64,000 nucleotides of DNA from Microbacterium paraoxydans (GCF_019056515.1 NZ_CP064874.1:62001-126000), one strand, 5' to 3'. Positions 8,698-16,642 are shown, counted from the first letter of the stretch. Notes: a model not told the origin generated them from the sequence alone. Numbers and translations: made by a program.

Positions 8698-9573
8698 TTA
8701 CGCGGCCGCGGCCTGGTCGTCGGCGCCGAGCATGGCGTCGGCGATCGCGTTGACGGCACGGAGGACGTTGCCGGCGACGCTGCGGATGAGGTCGACGTCA
8801 CCGCCGGCCCATCCTGCGACGTACCCGATCGACCACGCGGACGTGTCGAGTCCGAGGAGGCCACCGGCGCAGTACGCGACCGACTCGGCTTCGGTCTCGA
8901 TCACTCCGCGGTGCTCGCGGGTGCTGCCCTCGTCGAAGTGCAGAAGTGCGTGACCGATCTCGTGCAGGAGGGTCTTGACGCGCATGGCCGGTGCCATCTT
9001 GCTGTCGACCCGGATCTGTCGGGCCTGGCCATCGGTGTACCCGTTGAGCCCGTCCTGTGCGATGTCCTCGAGCGCGACATCCCAGCCCTGCGCGGTGATG
9101 AAGTCGGCGAGCTGGTCGAAGAGGCCTGCGACGTCGTCGCCCTCGAGGTAGATGGCCGGCTGCTCGGGGAGCGGCTCGCCATCGGTGTCGCGGACGTCGA
9201 ACACGGAGAGCACCGGGTAGATCACTCGACTGCTGGTGGACTCTTCTCCGGTGGCCTCGTCGACCTCGACGATCCGCTTGGTGGAGTAGCCGAAGATCTT
9301 GATCGACTTCGCGCCCTTGACGACGTGACGGCCGAGGGTCTCCCACTGGCGGTAGCCGAGGCAGTGGGTGCCGCCCTGCGCGAGGATGAGCATCTGGTTG
9401 GAGAACGAGCGCCGGCGGACGATGCGCGCGAAGCGCAGCCAGGCCTTCCAGTTCTCGCTCTCGGCCAGCGTGGCGACCTGTGCGGTGAGCTGCTCGTGGA
9501 GCGCCTCGGCCTGTGCGCGGCGCTCTTCCGGGGTGCGGCGGGTGGTGCCGCTGCGGCGGGTCTTGGTGGTCAT
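8698..9573 (-). CDS. ArdC-like antirestriction protein with zinc metallopeptidase domain
   Basis: I chose ATG 9573 because GGGAGGA lies seven bases before it. The 291-residue protein starts with a basic N-terminus, then a region typical of the ArdC ssDNA-binding domain (WKAWLRFARIVRRRSFSNQMLI, about residues 40-60). An HEIGH zinc-peptidase motif sits in LLHEIGHALLHFDE (about residue 205), with a downstream glutamate in ETEAESVAY. ArdC-type proteins protect incoming single-stranded DNA from restriction during conjugation. The gene stands alone between its own operator-controlled promoter (9601-9647) and a strong terminator. Confidence 0.85.
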   Translation of the reverse strand: MTTKTRRSGTTRRTPEERRAQAEALHEQLTAQVATLAESENWKAWLRFARIVRRRSFSNQMLILAQGGTHCLGYRQWETLGRHVVKGAKSIKIFGYSTKRIVEVDEATGEESTSSRVIYPVLSVFDVRDTDGEPLPEQPAIYLEGDDVAGLFDQLADFITAQGWDVALEDIAQDGLNGYTDGQARQIRVDSKMAPAMRVKTLLHEIGHALLHFDEGSTREHRGVIETEAESVAYCAGGLLGLDTSAWSIGYVAGWAGGDVDLIRSVAGNVLRAVNAIADAMLGADDQAAAA

Positions 9574-9600
9574 GGTGTCCTCCCTCAGAGTGGACGAGTA

Positions 9601-9647
9601 GTGAATGTGACATTCACTAGTATGAGGCATTCGATATGCCCCGTCAA
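9601..9647 (-). promoter_or_regulatory. Promoter with palindromic operator, upstream of the ArdC-like gene
   Basis: On the minus strand: -35 TTGACG (9647-9642), a 17-base spacer, -10 CATACT (9624-9619), then the palindrome GTGAATGT-C-ACATTCAC at 9617-9601, extended to 21 bp here (9599-9619). The operator covers the expected transcription start, so a bound repressor would block initiation. Confidence 0.8.
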
Positions 9648-9678
9648 CTCCGATTTGCACCCGCCTGCAGCGGGGGTC

Positions 9679-10632
9679 TCAGCCCGGAAGGATGTCGGTG
9701 GCGGCTTTGGGGTACGCGGTGCGCGGCAGCCCGATCGGCAGCCGGCGACGCTGGGAGCTGCTGCCAAGAGGGAAGGCGTATCGGAAGTTCCCCGGATGCC
9801 TGATCTTCGTGACATCGAGCGCGGCGAGCGCCTCGCGCAGCCAGGCTCGCGGGTCTTGCCCTGCGCGGCGGATGGGGGCGCCGAGCGAGACCAGGTGTCG
9901 CTCGGCGGCGTCGGCGCCTCGCTCCTGTCCTCTTACCTTGGACAGAGATCTCTCGGAGAGCACGAGGCCGCGGCGGGGGAGGTAGTTCAGGGTGCGTGCG
10001 GTGCTGCGGCCGAGGGCGATCGCGTTGACGCTTTGGTATATCCCGCCGATGTGGCCGGGCGAGGTCTGTTCGATGCGCTCGATTGTGGTGCCGTTGTCGA
10101 GGGTCTCGGTGATCTGTCGGCGCCGTGGCAAGGGGTCGGCGAAAGAGACGACGCCGCGGATGCCCCGGTCGTAGGCGTGGCGGAAAGCGCGTGCGAGGAA
10201 CCAGGATTCGGCGTTCGCGGGTGTGTCGGTGAGTACGAATCGGCCGAGCTCGATGCTCTGTTCGTAGGGCTCGAGCGTGCCGAAGACGGAGCTGAGGACT
10301 CCTCTGCTCATCGGGGTGGAGAAGGTGGCGACGCCGACCAGTGCCATCTCGTCGACCATGGCGCCGTTGATGGGGAAGCGGTCGTCGCGGGTGAGCAGCC
10401 CGATCGAGAAGCGTGCTGCGGGGAAGGATGCTGCGTAGTGCTCGTCGATGACGAATGCTCGCGCGGCGGCTTCCGTGATCGGGGCCACCTGGTATAGACG
10501 GGGGTCGAACCCGCCTTCGGAGATGTGGCGCCACGAATGGGCGCCGCGAGACCAACGCTGGCAGTAGTCGCTCGCGGGGGAGGAGGGCGGCTCGGCCGGC
10601 ATGAGTACCGGCCGAGCGTTCAGGGTGGGCAT
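9679..10632 (-). CDS. Mom-like DNA adenine-modification protein (GNAT fold)
   Basis: From ATG 10632 the protein has 317 residues. The central part resembles Mom-family proteins: FVIDEHYAASFPAARF (about residue 62), LVGVATFSTPMS, YEQSIELGRFVLTDTP, a GVVSFADPLPRR segment, and GHIGGIYQSVNAIALGR. Mom of phage Mu converts adenine to a carbamoylmethyl-type modified base that blocks restriction enzymes; relatives occur in actinobacteriophages. The C-terminus ends in KIRHPGNFRYAFPLG. The gene starts four bases after the DUF3846-like gene, so both are expressed from the operator promoter at 10987. Together with the ArdC-like protein it would protect the element from host restriction. Confidence 0.75.
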   Translation of the reverse strand: MPTLNARPVLMPAEPPSSPASDYCQRWSRGAHSWRHISEGGFDPRLYQVAPITEAAARAFVIDEHYAASFPAARFSIGLLTRDDRFPINGAMVDEMALVGVATFSTPMSRGVLSSVFGTLEPYEQSIELGRFVLTDTPANAESWFLARAFRHAYDRGIRGVVSFADPLPRRRQITETLDNGTTIERIEQTSPGHIGGIYQSVNAIALGRSTARTLNYLPRRGLVLSERSLSKVRGQERGADAAERHLVSLGAPIRRAGQDPRAWLREALAALDVTKIRHPGNFRYAFPLGSSSQRRRLPIGLPRTAYPKAATDILPG

Positions 10633-10636
10633 GAGG

Positions 10637-10960
10637 TCAGATCTGCGCAGCGATCGCGCGGAGCTGCTCGTCGACGTCGGGGGCGACGTCGATCCACTCA
10701 CCGGTCCTGGGGTGCAGCCCGACGATGAGCGCGGTGCTGAACAGCAGTGCGCTGCGGCCGTGCTCGGTCAGGTAGAGCGAGGCGAGCAGGTTCGGCTCTG
10801 TGACCTTGAGACCGGCTTCCTCGTCGACGAGCAGTGCGTGGCCGTTGGTCAGGCGGAGCTCTGCGACCCAGCCGCCGATCTCGCGCTGGTAGTCGGGCAG
10901 CTCGTCGATGCGGATGGTGTCGATCTCGCCAGCGGGGGTGATCTTGATGGCCGTTGTCAT
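10637..10960 (-). CDS. DUF3846-like small protein
   Basis: A 107-residue protein with ATG at 10960, preceded by GAGGAGGACTCC. Features shared with DUF3846 proteins are an early GGWVAEL segment, a LLVDEEAGLKV strand and a final TALIVGLHPRTGEW. Members are common on actinobacterial phages and conjugative elements and have no known function. It is the first gene after the operator promoter at 10987-11034 and is followed by the mom-like gene. Confidence 0.65.
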   Translation of the reverse strand: MTTAIKITPAGEIDTIRIDELPDYQREIGGWVAELRLTNGHALLVDEEAGLKVTEPNLLASLYLTEHGRSALLFSTALIVGLHPRTGEWIDVAPDVDEQLRAIAAQI

Positions 10961-10986
10961 GGAGTCCTCCTCAGATCAGAACGGTA

Positions 10987-11034
10987 GTGAATGTGACATT
11001 CACTGATGGTACGCGGGCGACGTACCCTCGTCAA
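10987..11034 (-). promoter_or_regulatory. Promoter with palindromic operator, upstream of DUF3846-mom
   Basis: Minus strand: -35 TTGACG (11034-11029), 17-base spacer, -10 TACCAT (11011-11006), then the 17-bp palindrome at 11003-10987. The geometry nearly matches that of the ArdC-like promoter. Confidence 0.8.
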
Positions 11035-11044
11035 CCGCCGTGGA

Positions 11045-12448
11045 CTAGAGGAGTGCTGAGTCGACGCGGCAGCACTTCTGCTGCGCATAGGGGCGTTCAC
11101 TCAGCGGCATCCAACCCGGTTCCCTTCGCCGAATGAGCCGGGGATGCCCGGCTTCCCCCTCCGTGGTCATGTGGGGGCCGGCGTTGGTCCAGCAGTTCTG
11201 CGCGCGCGTCTCGCACCACAGCGCGAGCCGCGCTTCGCGGGGGAGGCAGGCACGATGTGTCCACCAGGCGCGCTTCTCGCCGTAGGGTCCGAACTGGTGG
11301 CCCTCGCTGTGCGCGATCGCGTCGTGGACGGCGCGGAAGACGTCGTTGGCGAGCATCGGCGCCCGCTCGCCCGTGGGCAGGGTGACCGTAACGCTGCGAG
11401 CCATCGGATGATCCGGCGGAAGGGCCCCCTCGCTGTGCTGCGAGACCTCGGTGCGGAAGTAGAACAGGTGCTTGTTCTCGCGGAGATCGGCCAGCATCGC
11501 GGCAGAGTCGGCGTAGGGTTGCTCGGTCTCGCCGTGCCAGGGCTCGAAGGTGTAGCCGGCTTCTGTGAGCATGTCCCACTGAGCGCCGATGTGCTGCCGC
11601 AGTGATCGGTAGGAGCGGGCGACCTGCGGGTGCGCGGGCTCGTGCGGTGCGGCCGCGTATGCCCTCGCTGCAGCGATGTCGTCGAGCTCGGTCAGTCGGG
11701 GGATCGGCGTGCGCTGTGGGAAACCGTGCGCATCGGCGTACCGCTCTCTGAGCGACTGGATCTCCTTGATCGGCTGGTGGTGACGGTAGCTGTCGTTGCC
11801 GGGCACGAAGGCAACGTGCGCTCGAGCGAAGGTGGGTTCTGTTCCGAGACGGGCGGCGATCGCGTTCACGGCGGATGCCGGCAGCGGATACTCGGCGGGT
11901 TCCGCGATCTCGAGCTTGCCGTCATAGAGCCTGCCTCCCGGTGCGCCGGCGGCGCGGAGAATGTCGAGGGTCTCCTGGACCTGCTGCTGCGAGCCGGTGC
12001 CGGCGGCGAAGCTGTAGACCCGGTCGGGGCCGTCAGCGTCGAAGTACCCGGCCATGATGCTGTCCTGCTCATACCGCCCCGCCAGCTCGCCGGCCCAGTC
12101 GGTGACCTGCTCGAAGCTGTCCGCGTGGACGATGTAGGCGCCTGCAGGCTCCGACGTGCCCTCCCAGAGCCCGTCCGCGTGCTGCAGCTCGGAGATCTCG
12201 ATCCCGTGACGTTCCGCGGCCGCGCGCAGGGTGTCTTCGTACTCGATCCACTCGTCGGTGTCCCAATAGCTGGGGCGCGAGCTCATCCGCATCAGCTCGC
12301 CCGAGACCGGCCGGAACGGGGTCGCGCCGATGAAGGCCTCAAGCTGCTTCTCGGCGTTCCGCTCGCGCTTCTCGGCGCGGCGACGCCGCTGCCCTTCGGC
12401 CGTCGACGACGGGCACCGCCGCCCTCCGTGGTCGATGTCGTCGCACAT
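11045..12448 (-). CDS. Large cargo protein of unknown function, MCDDIDHGGRRCPSS start
   Basis: The start ATG at 12448 gives 467 residues and places GGGAGAGG just before it. The opening MCDDIDHGGRRCPSS followed by a basic helix is a recurring N-terminus in proteins of actinobacterial mobile elements. The C-terminal part (FRAVHDAIAHSEGHQFG, then EKRAWWTHRACL, then CETRAQNCW, about residues 370-425) has regularly spaced His, Glu and Cys, and resembles a domain seen in phage MuF-type polyproteins. A metal-dependent enzyme is possible but unproved. Expression is probably from the 34-bp repeat at 12470. Confidence 0.7.
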   Translation of the reverse strand: MCDDIDHGGRRCPSSTAEGQRRRRAEKRERNAEKQLEAFIGATPFRPVSGELMRMSSRPSYWDTDEWIEYEDTLRAAAERHGIEISELQHADGLWEGTSEPAGAYIVHADSFEQVTDWAGELAGRYEQDSIMAGYFDADGPDRVYSFAAGTGSQQQVQETLDILRAAGAPGGRLYDGKLEIAEPAEYPLPASAVNAIAARLGTEPTFARAHVAFVPGNDSYRHHQPIKEIQSLRERYADAHGFPQRTPIPRLTELDDIAAARAYAAAPHEPAHPQVARSYRSLRQHIGAQWDMLTEAGYTFEPWHGETEQPYADSAAMLADLRENKHLFYFRTEVSQHSEGALPPDHPMARSVTVTLPTGERAPMLANDVFRAVHDAIAHSEGHQFGPYGEKRAWWTHRACLPREARLALWCETRAQNCWTNAGPHMTTEGEAGHPRLIRRREPGWMPLSERPYAQQKCCRVDSALL

Positions 12449-12469
12449 GGCCTCTCCCGTTCGTCTGCT

Positions 12470-12503
12470 GGGTATAGGCCGGGGTTGGGGGTGTTCGCGG
12501 ACA
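12470..12503 (-). promoter_or_regulatory. 34-bp promoter-like repeat, copy 2
   Basis: Minus strand TGTCCGCGAACA, spacer, CCTATACCC, 22 bases before the ATG at 12448. It follows a terminator hairpin directly. Confidence 0.6.
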
Positions 12504-12506
12504 GAA

Positions 12507-12538
12507 ATCGGGGCCCCGCCGGTCGGCAGGGCCCCGAT
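12507..12538 (-). terminator. Hairpin terminator before repeat copy 2
   Basis: Inverted repeat ATCGGGGCCC / GGGCCCCGAT with a loop that can pair further (GCCG/CGGC). It begins 20 bases after the stop of the operon that ends at 12559. Confidence 0.65.
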
Positions 12539-12558
12539 GAGGGCGGCATGGTCAAACG

Positions 12559-12687
12559 TCAGCCGTTGAGCTCCTCCCACACCTGGTAGGCGCGGTGAAA
12601 CTCCGGGCTGTCATCGTCGCCGTCACGCACGAGCTGGTCGAGGTACTCGTCGAGCTCAGCCTGGGAGAGCTGGCGGGGATCCTTCAT
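12559..12687 (-). CDS. Small acidic protein, 42 residues
   Basis: The ATG at 12687 overlaps the upstream stop (ATGA) and the frame ends at 12559. The sequence MKDPRQLSQAELDEYLDQL is strongly helical and acidic. It is the last gene of the operon that starts at 14371. The coupling supports a real gene in spite of its size. Confidence 0.55.
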   Translation of the reverse strand: MKDPRQLSQAELDEYLDQLVRDGDDDSPEFHRAYQVWEELNG

Positions 12688-12965
12688 CCTTCGGCTCCCG
12701 CCTCGGCAGGCGGGCAACTGCACCGTGCACGCGGCCGCGAACCGTTCCAGTTCCCGACGTAGAACAGCGCGCACGGCCATTCGTGCTCGCCGCGGCGCCG
12801 CAGCCTGGGGACGGTCACCGTGAGCTCGCTGCCCAGGCTCAGCGCGTCCATGATGTCGTCCGCGATGTAGCCGGCCTCCTCGTCCGCCTCGTCCGTGTGC
12901 TGCTGGATCGTGCGCACGATCGTTGCGCGCACGTCCAGCGTGACGGTCGGCGATGCCTCGTTCAT
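12684..12965 (-). CDS. Hypothetical protein, 93 residues
   Basis: ATG at 12965 overlaps the preceding stop as ATGA, and its own stop overlaps the next start. The helical part TIVRTIQQHTDEADEEAGYIADDI precedes a C-terminal CALFYVGNW stretch and two cysteines (CSCPP). I recognise no family. Confidence 0.6.
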   Translation of the reverse strand: MNEASPTVTLDVRATIVRTIQQHTDEADEEAGYIADDIMDALSLGSELTVTVPRLRRRGEHEWPCALFYVGNWNGSRPRARCSCPPAEAGAEG

Positions 12966-13318
12966 CGGGTGTCCTCGTCGGGGTCCACACGCTGGATCGC
13001 CTCGTGCAGGCGGGCCAGTCGGTCCTCTCGCACGATGATGACGAAGACCACCGCAATGCCGGCAAGAGGCAGGAGCACGATCGGGGCGGGGACCACGATC
13101 ACCACGCCGACAGCGAGCAGCACGATCGGCAGGATCACCCTCAGCGTTGCGCGGCGGTGCTGACCGAGCTCGTTCCTGATGCGATCCTTGATGACCCCGT
13201 CCTGCTGTGCGAAGGCGGTGGCCGGGTCCGAGGAACGCAACATGCTCCGGATTGCGCGAGTTGTCCACTCGCTCAGCGTGCGCTGATGCCGATCCCTACT
13301 ACTCTCACGCCCGGTCAT
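12962..13318 (-). CDS. Membrane protein, 118 residues
   Basis: A soluble N-terminal helix region (about residues 1-60) is followed by two hydrophobic segments, VILPIVLLAVGVVIVV and PIVLLPLAGIAVVFVIIV (about residues 61-95), and a charged tail. It overlaps both neighbours by four bases. The role is unknown. Confidence 0.6.
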   Translation of the reverse strand: MTGRESSRDRHQRTLSEWTTRAIRSMLRSSDPATAFAQQDGVIKDRIRNELGQHRRATLRVILPIVLLAVGVVIVVPAPIVLLPLAGIAVVFVIIVREDRLARLHEAIQRVDPDEDTR

Positions 13319-13806
13319 CGCGTGTACTCGCTCGGGGACGGGATCGGCAGGTCAGGATCGCGGATCTCGTACTGCCGGTCCTCCACGTAGGCCGCGTACT
13401 CGTCTGCGAAGTCGTATGCCTCGGCCTCGCTGTGCCCTTCCTGGCGCGCATGATCGAACGCGCTCCGCCACGGCTGACCGGTCGAATCGAGCGGCGGGTA
13501 CAGGCGGTCGATCAGCACCTGATTCGCAGCGTCGTCGATCCTTCCGCGAGCCTCGGCGTCGGCGATCGCTCTCGCAGTCGCATGTGTGCCGTCTCGCAGC
13601 CGCGACAGATCACTCGAAGAGGGCACCACCCGCGCATAGGTGCAGTCGTCCCACCGGCAGTAGGTGGTCGTCTCCTCTGGCGTGAGCGGGCGGGGAGTGA
13701 CGCTCACCAGCGCGGCGCCGCGTCCGCACACGGGGCATCGTCGAGCCTCCGCGCTGCGGACACCAACGCCGCGGCGATGGGCTGTGTTGTTCCGGCGCTC
13801 GGTCAT
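13315..13806 (-). CDS. Zinc-ribbon-containing hypothetical protein, 163 residues
   Basis: Near the N-terminus CPVCG (residue 24) and a later CRWDDC could form a zinc-binding site. The rest is acidic and helical, ending in DLPIPSPSEYTR. ATG 13806 overlaps the upstream gene and its stop overlaps the membrane protein start. The function is unknown. Confidence 0.6.
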   Translation of the reverse strand: MTERRNNTAHRRGVGVRSAEARRCPVCGRGAALVSVTPRPLTPEETTTYCRWDDCTYARVVPSSSDLSRLRDGTHATARAIADAEARGRIDDAANQVLIDRLYPPLDSTGQPWRSAFDHARQEGHSEAEAYDFADEYAAYVEDRQYEIRDPDLPIPSPSEYTR

Positions 13807-14024
13807 CGCTCGCTCCCGCTCTCGTTGGGCGGGTTGGTGATGATGAACCCTGTGCCGGCGTCGGGCTGGTCCTGGCGCAGTCCGACGATCTCGGTGTCGG
13901 TCGCGTCGGTGTCGTTGAGGGTCTGAGCGAGCAGGTCGGCGTACTCGTCCGCGGTGAGTGCCTGGACCGCGGCGGCGTCGGTGACGTCGACGGGCTTGCC
14001 GTTGACGTGGAAGATGCGGGTCAT
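13803..14024 (-). CDS. Small acidic protein, 73 residues
   Basis: Start ATG 14024 has GGAGAG upstream. The sequence opens MTRIFHVNGKPVDVTDAAAVQ and is acidic throughout (AQTLNDTDATDTEIVG). Small acidic proteins of this kind sometimes mimic DNA, but nothing here shows that directly. It is the second gene after the promoter region at 14394-14511. Confidence 0.55.
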   Translation of the reverse strand: MTRIFHVNGKPVDVTDAAAVQALTADEYADLLAQTLNDTDATDTEIVGLRQDQPDAGTGFIITNPPNESGSER

Positions 14025-14071
14025 GGGGTTCTCTCCTGCTGATGCGTCGTGGTGTCCATCCTCGTCGTGGG

Positions 14072-14371
14072 TCAGCGGAGGTCGAGCTCGACGCTGTCGG
14101 CCTCGAGGTCGGGGATGGTCTGGGCAGGGTGGCTGAACGTGACAGCCGGGCCGTGGACGATTACACGGTCGCCGCGGTGGGTCGTCAGCCGGAGCATCTC
14201 GGCGAGGATCCCGTTGGCGTGGACGTTGTATGAGCCGGCGTCGGTCTCGACGCGGAACCCTACGCGCGCCTGACGGTCGGTGAGTCGGCGGACGAGGGTG
14301 AGCGGTGTGCGGACGGTTCCTGCGATGGTGACCGCGGTGCCCGTGGGGGCTGCGGCCTGGGTGATGGTCAT
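14072..14371 (-). CDS. OB-fold-like, possibly single-stranded DNA-binding protein
   Basis: I chose ATG 14371 (MTITQAAAP) because the alternative TTG at 14386 lies inside the GAGGAGA ribosome site. The 99 residues suggest an OB fold: VTIAGTVRTPLTLVRR, ARVGFRVETDAGSY, then GDRVIVHGPAVTF. That pattern resembles short SSB or primosomal PriB-like proteins. It has no acidic SSB tail. It leads the operon ending at 12559. Confidence 0.5.
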   Translation of the reverse strand: MTITQAAAPTGTAVTIAGTVRTPLTLVRRLTDRQARVGFRVETDAGSYNVHANGILAEMLRLTTHRGDRVIVHGPAVTFSHPAQTIPDLEADSVELDLR

Positions 14372-14393
14372 GGCCTGTCTCCTCAATCAAATA

Positions 14394-14418
14394 GTGAATG
14401 TGACATTCACTGACTATA
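14394..14418 (-). promoter_or_regulatory. Promoter with palindromic operator, upstream of the OB-fold gene
   Basis: The palindrome spans 14394-14410. A -10 TATAGT lies at 14418-14413, immediately upstream of it on the minus strand. The -35 position reads TTCCCC, which is weak. This copy is preceded within 60 bases by a 34-bp repeat, so two promoters may act in tandem. Confidence 0.7.
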
Positions 14419-14477
14419 CGCCTGCGAGTCTGGTAGGGGAACCCCCGTGCCTGACTGTGCCGCAGGCCCTTCTTGCT

Positions 14478-14511
14478 GGGTATAGGCCGGTCTTGGCGCT
14501 GTTCGCGGACA
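14478..14511 (-). promoter_or_regulatory. 34-bp promoter-like repeat, copy 3
   Basis: Minus strand TGTCCGCGAACA, spacer, CCTATACCC. It lies 60 bases upstream of the operator at 14410, so the OB-fold gene has both element types in series. No strong hairpin precedes this copy. Confidence 0.55.
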
Positions 14512-14535
14512 CCCGAGTTGCGAAGATCGGTGAGG

Positions 14536-14778
14536 TTAGTCGTCGATGCTGCTGTCGGGTTCGTCACACGCGCCACTGTTGATGGCATCGACGCCGGCTT
14601 TCGTGAGCACCCAGCCGGGTTCGACCCATGAGTAGCGCTCGATCAGACCGCGCCTGCGGAGAGACTGGATGGTGCCACCGGGAATCCCCAGGCCTGTCGT
14701 ATCGAGGTAGCTGGCGCCACCGGAGGGGGACCGGCCATCGGCGATCATCCGCATGGTGACCCGCTGCGACCAGTTCAA
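14536..14778 (-). CDS. Winged-helix-like small protein, 80 residues
   Basis: The frame opens right after the stop of the 425-residue gene and the first usable start is TTG at 14778; an internal ATG at about 14754 is the alternative. TIQSLRRRGLIERYSWVEPGWVLTKAGVDAI has the recognition helix and wing pattern of a small winged-helix domain. It could be a DNA-binding regulator of the module, and so is one candidate for the protein that binds the repeated palindrome. Confidence 0.5.
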   Translation of the reverse strand: MNWSQRVTMRMIADGRSPSGGASYLDTTGLGIPGGTIQSLRRRGLIERYSWVEPGWVLTKAGVDAINSGACDEPDSSIDD

Positions 14779-14814
14779 CGGCGGGGCCTTCTTGCGGCGG
14801 TTGAGCTGTCGATG

Positions 14815-16092
14815 TCAGGCGGAACGTGCGAGCTGCGCAGCGGAGGCGGTCGGCTGCAGCGCGAGGAGCCGCTGCGCCTTCGCTGCTTCGATCTCGCCCG
14901 GCAGCTCTCCCTTACGAGCGCCGGAGCGGCCGTAGAGAAGGACTTTCACGCCGGTCTTGGAGGCCTGCGCTCGGTCGGCGATCTCGAGGATGGTCATGCC
15001 GGAGGCCATCAGTTGTCGGACGTGCCGGCGAACGGGGTCAGCGGGCACGCGCGGGGCCTGCGGGGCGATGCCGGCTTCCCGCCGCCGGCGTCGCTCTTCG
15101 GTCAGCGATGCGTCGGCGCAGGAGATCTCGGCAGGGCATTGATCTCGGTCCTTGCAGCCGAGCTGGTAGCCGTAGGCGGTCCCGTGGTGTTCGGCCGGGA
15201 TGCTCTGTTCCTTCCGGTTTGCCATCCACTGCCGGTGATACTCGCGGCCCGCCTCGATGCACTCCGGTCGATCGCAGCCACGCGCCCGGCAGGCGTTGGT
15301 GCCGTGCGGCTGCAGCTGCCGCGGTCGGGAGACGCGAGGGGCCCGCGGGGTCTGCGGCCGCGGCATCCGCGGCCTGGCCGGCGGTGCCGGGCGATCATGC
15401 TTCGCGAGCTCGTCGACTGCTGCCTGATGCCTGGCGGTGGCGTCCTGCAGAGCACGCTCGATCACGCCGCCGACCGATAGGCCGCTTCCGGCGGCGATGG
15501 TGGCCGTCTTGAGCGTCTCGACCGCGGAACGCAGCTGGACGCGCAGATCCCGGTGGTCGCTGCGCCACTGTGCGAGCTCGTCGACGTGACGATCCAGCGC
15601 TGCTTCGTAGCCGTCGACCGTCTCCGCGAACGTGCTGGCACGCTCGACGGGGAGCGTCTCGGCCGCGAGGCGGGCCTTGTCGATCCACTGATAGCCAGGA
15701 TGCGTGCGCGTCCTCAGCAACGTCGGTCGCGGGGTCGCGATCCTCAGCGGCGCCGTCTTCGGCGGGCGGGCGGGCCGTGCTGTCGGTGTGCGCTTCGAGG
15801 CCTGCTTGGGTCGGCGGGGCTGCGTGGCTTCGGCCGCGGCCCGGCGCTCTTCTCGAGCGGCGATCTTGTCACGCTGCCGGGACTGGTCGCGTGCGGCTGC
15901 GTCGCGCTCGAGGATCTCCGCAAGGGGCGTGCCGGCGTCGATGAGCTTCGCGAAGGAGAAGTCGCCGGCATAGCGGGTGTGGATGGTGCGGCAGGGGATG
16001 AGCGCGGGGCACGCTGCAGTGCGGCATCCGCGGCGGTACCCGTCCGGGGTGCCGTGCGGGAAGCTGTCGTCGAGCAGGTCGAGGGTGGACAT
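14815..16092 (-). CDS. Triple HGT-GYxxGC repeat protein with C-terminal helix-turn-helix
   Basis: From ATG 16092 this is a 425-residue basic protein. It contains three copies of a Cys/His motif: HGTPDGYRRGCRTAAC (residue 13), HGTNACRARGCDRPEC (about 270), HGTAYGYQLGCKDRDQC (about 310). Between them is a long helical, Ala/Arg-rich spacer. Near the C-terminus VRRHVRQLMASGMTILEIADRAQ followed by KTGVKVLLYGR is a helix-turn-helix. Similar proteins occur in actinobacteriophages and conjugative elements. It may bind DNA and metal, and could be a module regulator. The gene starts 11 bases after the previous stop. Confidence 0.65.
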   Translation of the reverse strand: MSTLDLLDDSFPHGTPDGYRRGCRTAACPALIPCRTIHTRYAGDFSFAKLIDAGTPLAEILERDAAARDQSRQRDKIAAREERRAAAEATQPRRPKQASKRTPTARPARPPKTAPLRIATPRPTLLRTRTHPGYQWIDKARLAAETLPVERASTFAETVDGYEAALDRHVDELAQWRSDHRDLRVQLRSAVETLKTATIAAGSGLSVGGVIERALQDATARHQAAVDELAKHDRPAPPARPRMPRPQTPRAPRVSRPRQLQPHGTNACRARGCDRPECIEAGREYHRQWMANRKEQSIPAEHHGTAYGYQLGCKDRDQCPAEISCADASLTEERRRRREAGIAPQAPRVPADPVRRHVRQLMASGMTILEIADRAQASKTGVKVLLYGRSGARKGELPGEIEAAKAQRLLALQPTASAAQLARSA

Positions 16093-16103
16093 CACGTTCG
16101 GCC

Positions 16104-16565
16104 TCAGTAGCGCAGGAGCTTCGCGGTGACGAGCGACAACAGCGCCGCCCGTTGCGGAGAGTTGAGGCGGGAGAAGTGCGCGCCCAGGGTGTCCAGTGCT
16201 GCGGTGAACTCGGCAGGCAGCCCGTCGAGATCCCGCTTGACGCGCCGCTCGTTCGCGTCGCGCTGCGCCTCGGCCTGATCGGTCACACGCCACTCGTCGG
16301 TGGCCGCGCGGTCGGCATAGGCGCCCGTGATCCGTGGCGCATGCAGCCCGCGGGTGTAGAGCGAGTTCGGCTCGTCGATCGGGCGAGTGATCGTGATGAT
16401 CGCGCCGACCGGCGCCGACGTGTACGGCTTGTACGAGCCGAGCTCCTTGTCGGAGATCTCGCCGTCGACGAGCGTGCGGTACCAGTGCGCGAGCTTGCCA
16501 TTGCCCGCCTGCCTGCGCCCGACGTAGACGACATCCTCAGTGACGGTCTCTGCCGATTCGCTCAT
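16104..16565 (-). CDS. Hypothetical protein, 153 residues
   Basis: Start ATG 16565 (MSESAETVTEDVVYVG) has TTGAGGAGAT before it. The protein has a beta-rich N-terminus and a helical C-terminus (LDTLGAHFSRLNSPQRAALLSLV). It is the first gene behind the operator promoter at 16595-16642 and is followed by the triple-motif HTH gene. The function is unknown. Confidence 0.6.
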   Translation of the reverse strand: MSESAETVTEDVVYVGRRQAGNGKLAHWYRTLVDGEISDKELGSYKPYTSAPVGAIITITRPIDEPNSLYTRGLHAPRITGAYADRAATDEWRVTDQAEAQRDANERRVKRDLDGLPAEFTAALDTLGAHFSRLNSPQRAALLSLVTAKLLRY

Positions 16566-16594
16566 GGGCGATCTCCTCAATCAATCAGAAAGTA

Positions 16595-16642
16595 GTGAAT
16601 GTGACATTCACTGATACTAGAGAGGTTGCAGCGTTCTCGCAA
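16595..16642 (-). promoter_or_regulatory. Promoter with palindromic operator, upstream of the 153-residue gene
   Basis: Minus strand: -35 TTGCGA (16642-16637), 17-base spacer, -10 TAGTAT (16619-16614), then the palindrome at 16611-16595. The -35 box lies inside the 3' end of the upstream zinc-ribbon gene. Confidence 0.8.

Noticed and set aside
8911..10497. A 528-codon plus-strand frame
   Set aside because: Antisense to the ArdC-like and Mom-like genes, which have clear motifs, ribosome sites and promoters.
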